Source of the DNA: Acidobacteriaceae bacterium
Lineage (GTDB): Bacteria; Acidobacteriota; Terriglobia; Terriglobales; Acidobacteriaceae
Direction of reading: 5' to 3'
NCBI GenBank assembly: GCA_003156235.1
Contig: PMGP01000305.1
Span: 1-11,425, forward strand
Length of the DNA: 11,425 nt
The notes beneath the pieces were generated by a model. It saw nothing but the letters and a program-made list of their open reading frames with translations. It made no database searches and was not told the origin of the DNA. This document shows, one piece after another, positions 6,631-11,425 of this stretch. The position numbers and the translations under genes are program-made. Each line of letters opens with the position of its first letter. Position 1 is the stretch's first letter.

Positions 6631-6924
6631 ATGAACATGAGTACGAAGAACTACGCTGAACTTGCAGAAGTTCTCAAAGCCCTGGCCCATCCAGTGCGCC
6701 TGTGCATCGTCCGCGGCCTGATTGAAAAGGGTAGCTGTAATGTTGGCCATATGCAGGATTGCCTCGGAGCGCCGCAGTCAACTATTTCCCAGCACCTGCA
6801 AAAACTGCGGATGGCCGGCATCATCAGAGGAACGCGCAACGGTCTTGAAGTCAACTATCAGGTCTGTGACCAGCGCGTTGTCAAGTTAATCGGCATGCTG
6901 TTTTCAAACCGGAAGAAAGGCTGA
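6631..6924 (+). CDS. ArsR/SmtB-family repressor, likely persulfide/thiol-responsive
   Basis: This winged helix-turn-helix repressor shows AEVLKALAHPVRLCIVRGL (helices 1-2), CNVGHMQDCLGAPQSTISQHLQKLRMAGII (DNA-recognition region) and RNGLEVNYQV (wing). I start it at the ATG at 6631 (97 residues), where AGAGG lies eight bases upstream. The frame is open to an ATG at 6574, but that start's ribosome site would lie before the predicted transcription start. Four cysteines are present (C25, C36, C44, C79 from this start). C25 in helix 2 and C79 at the start of the last helix resemble in placement the cysteine pair of the persulfide sensors BigR and SqrR. No classical CxC arsenic or metal site is seen in helix 3. 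The enzyme gene follows after five bases, so the repressor probably controls both. Persulfide sensing is inference from this pairing. Confidence 0.9.
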   Translation: MNMSTKNYAELAEVLKALAHPVRLCIVRGLIEKGSCNVGHMQDCLGAPQSTISQHLQKLRMAGIIRGTRNGLEVNYQVCDQRVVKLIGMLFSNRKKG

Positions 6925-6929
6925 TTCGT

Positions 6930-9383
6930 ATGACAAGGAAAAAAGTTGTGATCGTTGGCGGCGTTGCAGGCGGCGCTACAGCGGCGGCAAGATTGCGCCG
7001 GCTGGACGAGCAGGCGGAAATCATTCTGCTGGAGCGGGGCGAGTATATCTCCTTCGCCAACTGCGGACTGCCTTATTATATTGGCGAAGTGATTCAGGAA
7101 CGCGACAAATTGCTGGTGCAAACGCCGGAGGCCATGCGCGCCCGCTTCAATATCGATGTCCGCGTGCAGAGCGAAGTCACGGCAGTGCATCCGGATAGAA
7201 AAGCGATTACGGTCAACAGCCAGGACCGCGGGCAATATGAAGAGACTTATGACTATCTGCTTCTCTCCCCTGGCGCCAAGCCGATCCGCCCTAACCTGCC
7301 TGGCATCGACAGCAGCAGGATATTCACCTTGCGCAATATTCCTGACACAGACCGCATCAAGGCCTTCGTTGATCGCGAGGGTAGCCGCCGGGCTGTCGTT
7401 GTGGGGGGCGGCTTTATCGGTGTGGAAATTGCGGAGAATTTGAAAGAGCGCGGCCTGGAGGTATCACTTACCGAGGCAGCCCCTCACATCCTGCCCCCCT
7501 TTGACAGCGACATGGCTGTATTGGTTGAGCGCGAACTAGAGGAAAACGGCATACAGCTTTTTCTCGGGGACGGCGTAGCCAGTTTTCAGGAACAAGCAGA
7601 TGGCCTTGCCGTCACCCTGCAGAGTGGCAAGGTGTTGGCCGCCGACCTGGTGATACTGGCAATCGGCGTCGTGCCAGAGACGGCATTTCTGTCCGGCAGT
7701 GGAATTGCGCTTGGCCGGCGCGGACATATCCTTGTAAATGACTGTCTGGAAACCTCACAAGCCGGCATTTACGCCGTCGGCGACGCAATTGAAGTTATTG
7801 ACTTCGTCAGCGGCCAGCCCGCCGCCATTCCGCTGGCCGGTCCCGCGAACAAGCAAGGCCGGATTGCCGCCGATAACATCGCCGGGCTTTCCAGTCAGTT
7901 CAAAGGTTCCCAGGGAACCGCGATTCTGAAGGTCTTCACACTTACAGCGGCTGCTACCGGCAACAACGAACGCATGTTGCAGCGCCTCGGTGTCGCCTGC
8001 CATGCGGCCATTGTGCACCCCAACTCCCATGCGGCTTACTACCCCGGTGCTCTGCCCTTGACCATCAAACTGCTCTTTGACGATGCTGGGCGTATTCTGG
8101 GCGCCCAGGCCATCGGCCTCGACGGCATTGACAAGCGCATCGATGTCATTGCCACAGTTATACGTCTCAAAGGCACGGTCAGGGATCTGACTGAACTTGA
8201 GCTTGCCTATGCGCCCCCCTATTCCTCGGCCAAGGATCCTGTGAACATGGTTGGCTTTGTGGCAGAAGATATTCTTTCTGGCCTGAGCGACGTCTTCACA
8301 TACGAGCAGCTTGCCTCGTTTGACCGCCAGGGAACAATTCTGCTGGACGTGCGGACGGAAATGGAGTTCGAGAATGGCCACCTGCCAGACGCGATCAACA
8401 TTCCCGTCGACGATTTGCGCCGGCGGCTATCGGATCTGGATAAAGATAAATTGATTCTGACTTACTGCCAGGTCGGTGTGCGCGGCTATATTGCCTCGCG
8501 CATTCTGAGCCAGAATGGTTTCCGCGTCAAGAACTTGACCGGTGGCTATAAGTCCGCAGTGGCGCAACTCGCCGAGCCACCAGCAACACCGTCCGGCATC
8601 GTGCTGGATACGGAAACACAAGTCATGCGCCAGGCGCCGGTCAGCCGTGTGGCCCACTGCACCTTGAACGCCACCGGCCTTGCCTGCCCCGGCCCGTTGA
8701 TGCGCGTGAAAGCCTCGATGGATGAAATGGACGAAGGTCAGGTATTGGAGATCACGGCCTCCGATCCTGGCTTTTTTGCCGACATCGGCGCCTGGTGCCA
8801 AAGGACTGGCAACCGCCTGATCGAGGTAAGGAAGGAAAAAGGCCTTGTCCTGGCCTCGGTTGAGAAAATAGGTCAGAACTCTGCCTCACAACCGTTGATG
8901 GCCGCTGCTGGAAAAGACAACAAGACGATCATTGTTTTTAGCGGCGACTTTGACAAGGCAATGGCTGCCTTTATTATTGCCAACGGCGCGGCATCCATGG
9001 GTAAAAAGGTGACCATGTTCTTCACGTTCTGGGGTTTGAGCATTTTGCGCAAACCCGAAGCCGTGCGCGTAAAGAAGAGCCCGATTGACAGGATGTTCGG
9101 CTGGATGCTGCCTCGTGGCGCGGGTGCGCTTAAATTGTCCAAGATGAACATGCTGGGTATGGGAACAAAAATGATGCGCGCGGTGATGAAGGATAAGAAC
9201 GTCTCTTCATTGGCGGATCTGATTGCTTCCGCCCAGAAAGCGGGCATTGAAATTATCGCCTGCCAGATGACCATGGACGTCATGGGATTACGCAAGGAAG
9301 AATTGATTGACGGCGTTGAAGCCGGTGGCGTCGGCTACTACCTCGGCAAAGCCGAAGATTCCAACCTTAACCTGTTTATCTAG
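6930..9383 (+). CDS. CoA-disulfide/persulfide reductase fused to rhodanese, TusA and DsrE2-like domains
   Basis: This 817-residue protein has four domains in order. (1) Residues 1-450: a flavoprotein of the CoA-disulfide reductase/NADH persulfide reductase group, with an FAD-binding VIVGGVAGGATAA, the redox cysteine C45 in SFANCGLPYY, an NAD(P)-binding VVVGGGFIGVEIAE, GIYAVGDA, and the C-terminal YAPPYSSAKDPVN. (2) About 452-545: rhodanese, with LLDVRTEMEFENGHLPDA and active-site C513 in CQVGVRG. (3) About 575-646: TusA/SirA, with C586 in LACPGPLMR. (4) About 665-817: DsrE2-like, with C778 in ACQMTMDVMGL. All four active cysteines are present. Such enzymes are thought to reduce persulfides, polysulfides or CoA disulfides with NAD(P)H and pass sulfane sulfur between cysteines. 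The protein is cytosolic. GAAAGG lies nine bases before the ATG. It is part of the arsR operon, and base composition appears less GC-rich than the genes at the right end. Confidence 0.93.
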   Translation: MTRKKVVIVGGVAGGATAAARLRRLDEQAEIILLERGEYISFANCGLPYYIGEVIQERDKLLVQTPEAMRARFNIDVRVQSEVTAVHPDRKAITVNSQDRGQYEETYDYLLLSPGAKPIRPNLPGIDSSRIFTLRNIPDTDRIKAFVDREGSRRAVVVGGGFIGVEIAENLKERGLEVSLTEAAPHILPPFDSDMAVLVERELEENGIQLFLGDGVASFQEQADGLAVTLQSGKVLAADLVILAIGVVPETAFLSGSGIALGRRGHILVNDCLETSQAGIYAVGDAIEVIDFVSGQPAAIPLAGPANKQGRIAADNIAGLSSQFKGSQGTAILKVFTLTAAATGNNERMLQRLGVACHAAIVHPNSHAAYYPGALPLTIKLLFDDAGRILGAQAIGLDGIDKRIDVIATVIRLKGTVRDLTELELAYAPPYSSAKDPVNMVGFVAEDILSGLSDVFTYEQLASFDRQGTILLDVRTEMEFENGHLPDAINIPVDDLRRRLSDLDKDKLILTYCQVGVRGYIASRILSQNGFRVKNLTGGYKSAVAQLAEPPATPSGIVLDTETQVMRQAPVSRVAHCTLNATGLACPGPLMRVKASMDEMDEGQVLEITASDPGFFADIGAWCQRTGNRLIEVRKEKGLVLASVEKIGQNSASQPLMAAAGKDNKTIIVFSGDFDKAMAAFIIANGAASMGKKVTMFFTFWGLSILRKPEAVRVKKSPIDRMFGWMLPRGAGALKLSKMNMLGMGTKMMRAVMKDKNVSSLADLIASAQKAGIEIIACQMTMDVMGLRKEELIDGVEAGGVGYYLGKAEDSNLNLFI

Positions 9384-9391
9384 GGCCGCGC

Positions 9392-9661
9392 TCAATCTCG
9401 AAGTGCCAGATTTCGTTTCGCGATGATGTCGCATGGGGAAGTACGGCGAGTTGAAACGGGCCCAGGCCTGACGTGGCACTCGCGATAGCCTCCCCACTCG
9501 CCGCTCAGCTCGTGATCGCGGTGTCGTGGCTGCAAAGGCTGGTCGCTGGCCAAGGCCGCCAGAACCGGCGCCAAATCCGCATCCAGCGTAGACCGGTGCT
9601 CTCCCTTGGCCTCCCGTTTGCAGTCGCGTTTGACGGCCGTCGAGCGCTCAATCGTCCGCAT
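9392..9661 (-). pseudogene. YafQ-type RelE-family toxin, C-terminally destroyed
   Basis: The first 67 or so residues (MRTIERSTAVKRD, KREAKGEHRSTLDADLAPVL, RHRDHELSGEW, YRECHVRP) match YafQ, an mRNA-cleaving toxin of the RelE fold. From about 9460 to the stop at 9392 the similarity ends. The expected C-terminal strands (LIYR...LxRxGSHSE), including the last catalytic histidine, are missing and replaced by unrelated sequence. Some early catalytic histidines (in RDH and ECH) remain, but the protein should be inactive. The break lies within 80 bases of the stop of the plus-strand reductase gene, which suggests that the cassette's arrival cut the toxin. The ATG overlaps the end of the antitoxin remnant by 14 bases. 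Confidence 0.78.
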
Positions 9662-9770
9662 GAAGATCGGCCATCAGCGCCTCTACGCTGGCAAAGCGCT
9701 TGCCTTTTCCGGCCTCAAGTTCCGCCATTGCCCTGCGGGTGGTGGCATTGGGAACCTTCACCTCGAAGCC
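9648..9770 (-). pseudogene. DinJ/RelB-type antitoxin, C-terminal remnant
   Basis: The frame reads FEVKVPNATTRRAMAELEAG and then KGKRFASVEALMADLHADD to a stop at 9648-9650. This is the typical toxin-binding tail of DinJ/RelB antitoxins (PNATTRRAM; F-x-S-x-E-A-L-x-x-D-L). The 14-base overlap with the toxin's start is the usual arrangement of such pairs. The N-terminal ribbon-helix-helix DNA-binding half is absent, because upstream lies the C-terminus of the deoxyribonucleotidase gene, whose stop codon (9758-9760) sits inside this fragment. With toxin and antitoxin both broken, the module is dead. Confidence 0.75.
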
Positions 9771-10297
9771 ACGCCGGCGAAGTAATCGGCCACTTGCTGC
9801 CAGTTATCGACGCGGAGGAAGCCGGTAGCGGTGAGGTTGCGCGGCGCGGTATAGAGCAGGCCCTGGCCCTGGAAGCGAAGAAGGTTTTTCGGCAGGTCGT
9901 CGATCAGATAATCGGCGCGCAGAATGCTCTTGTCGCCGCAGAAGACGTAATGCGTGGGCGGGATGAAGGGAAAATGGCGCTGCAGCCAACGGTACTTTGG
10001 GCCGAGCGAGTTGGGGACGGCCATGGCCTGGGTGGCGATGAAGATTTCAAAGCGCGCCGAGAGGCTCTGGAGCACTTCCTGCGCGCCGGGGATCAGGTCC
10101 AGATCCTCGAAGAAGTCCTCGGCGTCCAGAAAGTCGCGAAGCTGCTGCTGGCGGTCCTGGGGCGCAACCTCCCAGAGCCCTTTGCCGGCCAGGTCTTCGG
10201 GGGTGACCTCCTCGTCGAAGGTCTGATTGTAGCGGCGGATGTGCTCGCCCAGAGTGTCCGCCATCACCTCGTCCATGTCCACGCAGATGCGCTGCAA
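9758..10297 (-). CDS. 5'(3')-deoxyribonucleotidase (NT5C family)
   Basis: This 179-residue HAD-superfamily phosphatase would remove phosphate from deoxyribonucleoside monophosphates and help balance nucleotide pools in the cytosol. Motif I is VDMDEVMADT (residues 6-15: nucleophile D7 and acid/base D9), motif II is the threonine in FIATQAM, motif III the lysine of GPKYRW or GDKS, and motif IV YLIDDLPKNLL. The start is the TTG at 10295-10297, which places QRICVDMDEV as in the family and follows a strong GGAGGAGGGGG ribosome site. Its stop lies within the antitoxin remnant, but the C-terminus (VDNWQQVADYF) looks complete. It follows the zinc-ribbon gene after 94 bases on the same strand, so co-transcription is likely. 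Confidence 0.9.
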   Translation of the reverse strand: MQRICVDMDEVMADTLGEHIRRYNQTFDEEVTPEDLAGKGLWEVAPQDRQQQLRDFLDAEDFFEDLDLIPGAQEVLQSLSARFEIFIATQAMAVPNSLGPKYRWLQRHFPFIPPTHYVFCGDKSILRADYLIDDLPKNLLRFQGQGLLYTAPRNLTATGFLRVDNWQQVADYFAGVASR

Positions 10298-10391
10298 GAG
10301 TTCCCCCTCCTCCGTTGCTGTTTCAGGGTTGCCGTTGTTGTTCAGAATTGTGGCCGCCCAAGAAAAGGTTAGCAGGGAAAGGGGGGAGACT

Positions 10392-11198
10392 CTACTCCTC
10401 CGGCGCGGGCTTGGAGGATTTGCGTTTGGGCTTGGCCGCTTGCTGCTGCGTGGAGTCAGCGGCCGGCGCCATTGAAGGGTCCCAATAGAGCAACCGGGAG
10501 CAACTGTCGCAAGTGAGCAACTCGCCCTCGCGAAGCTGGTTCCAGGTCTGGGGGCGGACGCCCATGCGGCAGCTGGTACACTGCTGATTTTCAGCCCTCG
10601 CCAGCCCCGTGCCGCGAGAGGCGCAGAGGCGGTCGAAGCGCGTGAGCCACTCAGGGGCGATCAGCGGGCGGAGGGCCTCGCGCTGGGCGGCAAGTGCTGC
10701 CAGTTCGCCGTCGTACTCGGCCTGGCGGAGGGCGACGCGTGCGCGGGTCTTGTCCAGCGCGGAGGCGAGCAGCTCGATCCGGGCGCGGATGGTGGCCAGC
10801 GCCGATTCCTGGGCATCGGAACGTTCCAGGCTGGCAAACTCCTCATTCTCCAGGCGTTCGGCCTCGGCCTCGGCAAAGCTGATCTCATGCTCCACGGCGG
10901 CGGCCTGGGCAGGAGTGGTGATCGAGTCCTGCTGGGCGCGATAACGGGCGGCTTTTTGGCGGTGGGCGCCGATCTCGCGATCAAGGCGGGTACGGAGCGA
11001 GTCCTCGCGGCTGAGAGCGTCGGAAATTTCGGCGGCCTCGCGCTCGGCCTTGGCCAGCGCCGCCGTGGCCTGGGCGATTTCCGCCGGCAAGGCGCGCACA
11101 GCCTGCGTAAGCCGAGTTCGTTCCAACTCCACCGCTTGCAACTTTACGAGGTTTTCAATCTGCGCTTGCATCTGTGCATTGAAGTCTACGGCATTCAC
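10392..11198 (-). CDS. Coiled-coil C4-type zinc-ribbon protein (DUF164 family)
   Basis: This 268-residue cytosolic protein starts with a long predicted coiled coil (about residues 10-190, rich in Ala, Glu and Arg heptads). It is followed by a C4 zinc ribbon: CTSC near 208-211 and CDSC near 231-234, separated by RMGVRPQTWNQLREGELLT. That is the DUF164/zf-RING_7 arrangement (PF02591), a widespread bacterial family whose role is not settled; nucleic-acid or ribosome-associated functions have been proposed. The tail is Lys/Pro/Ala-rich and disordered. The start is uncertain: GTG at 11196-11198 is the first possible codon after an in-frame stop, but GGGAGG abuts it directly. The ATG nine codons later (11169-11171) has no ribosome site at a good distance. 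Confidence 0.9.
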   Translation of the reverse strand: MNAVDFNAQMQAQIENLVKLQAVELERTRLTQAVRALPAEIAQATAALAKAEREAAEISDALSREDSLRTRLDREIGAHRQKAARYRAQQDSITTPAQAAAVEHEISFAEAEAERLENEEFASLERSDAQESALATIRARIELLASALDKTRARVALRQAEYDGELAALAAQREALRPLIAPEWLTRFDRLCASRGTGLARAENQQCTSCRMGVRPQTWNQLREGELLTCDSCSRLLYWDPSMAPAADSTQQQAAKPKRKSSKPAPEE

Positions 11199-11425
11199 CT
11201 CCCATTAAGAAAATGGAGAGGATCAAGCCGAGCGGAAAATTGGAGGAGGCGGGCTTGGCCACAACAAAGAACCACGGAGACGAGCATTCCGCCACGGGCG
11301 CAAAAACAAGTTGCGCTCTGAATCCGCTCTGATGCCCCCAAGCCCGTATTGCGCAGAGCACAAAGGCCTGGGCGCTGTAACTTGACGGCCTTGGAGGTTG
11401 GGTATAATTCTCAATTACTTCTCTA
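11199..11425. other. Intergenic region at the right edge
   Basis: No gene is recognised in this stretch. It lies upstream of the zinc-ribbon gene and contains a plus-strand promoter-like element near the edge. No convincing minus-strand promoter for the zinc-ribbon gene was found by eye. Confidence 0.5.
11382..11408 (+). promoter_or_regulatory. Sigma70-type promoter for a gene beyond the right edge
   Basis: TTGACG (11382-11387; five of six consensus bases) and a perfect TATAAT (11403-11408) are separated by 15 bases, shorter than optimal. Transcription would start near 11415 and read out of the window, divergently from the zinc-ribbon gene. Confidence 0.5.

Noticed and set aside
9473..10372. 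Long plus-strand open frame (299 residues)
   Set aside because: It is antisense to the well-supported deoxyribonucleotidase and the antitoxin remnant. GC-rich genes often leave open antisense frames.
1..11425. CRISPR array or tandem repeats
   Set aside because: No regularly spaced direct repeats were seen on reading the window.

Overview
The window is an accessory-rich stretch of a GC-rich bacterial chromosome with good Shine-Dalgarno sequences. The gene mix suggests an Acidobacteriota-like soil or sediment bacterium: a secreted Asp-box propeller protein, a prolyl oligopeptidase, a stand-alone LigD phosphoesterase domain, PPK2, DUF2905 and a C4 zinc-ribbon coiled-coil protein. This placement is an inference from gene content only.

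Layout, left to right. (1) 1-462, minus: start of an exported Asp-box (BNR) propeller protein that runs off the left edge. (2) 463-822: intergenic, with what looks like the 3' end of a tRNA (Asn-like, CCA included) on the minus strand, a possible attachment-site scar. (3) 823-2266, plus: an adenosine-specific kinase family gene followed by a PCMT-like methyltransferase, probably one transcript. (4) 2476-3099, minus: stand-alone LigD 3'-phosphoesterase domain with a promoter and a 5'-leader hairpin. (5) 3357-5480, minus: two broken genes. One is a PPK2 C-terminal remnant with three single-base frameshifts. The other is a prolyl oligopeptidase that lacks its N-terminus and has one frameshift. 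(6) 5535-5919, minus: intact DUF2905 membrane protein and a factor-independent terminator. (7) 5991-6526: mobile-element debris, with remnants of a serine-recombinase helix-turn-helix and of an IS3-family OrfA. (8) 6544-9383, plus: a compact sulfur/persulfide operon, with an ArsR-family repressor downstream of a strong palindrome that covers its -10 box, then an 817-residue four-domain enzyme (CoA-disulfide reductase, rhodanese, TusA, DsrE2-like). (9) 9392-9770, minus: broken DinJ/YafQ-type toxin-antitoxin pair abutting the operon. (10) 9758-11198, minus: a 5'(3')-deoxyribonucleotidase gene and a C4 zinc-ribbon coiled-coil gene. The right edge carries a plus-strand promoter for a gene outside the window.

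The most coherent system is the ArsR-persulfide reductase cassette. A thiol-rich repressor, an operator-like palindrome and an enzyme with four sulfur-handling domains form a self-contained regulated unit. Debris of mobile elements on the left and a toxin-antitoxin pair cut short on the right suggest that it was acquired horizontally. The four indels in 3.5-4.9 kb could be real decay or assembly errors. Both genes there also lack their 5' parts, which favours real decay.
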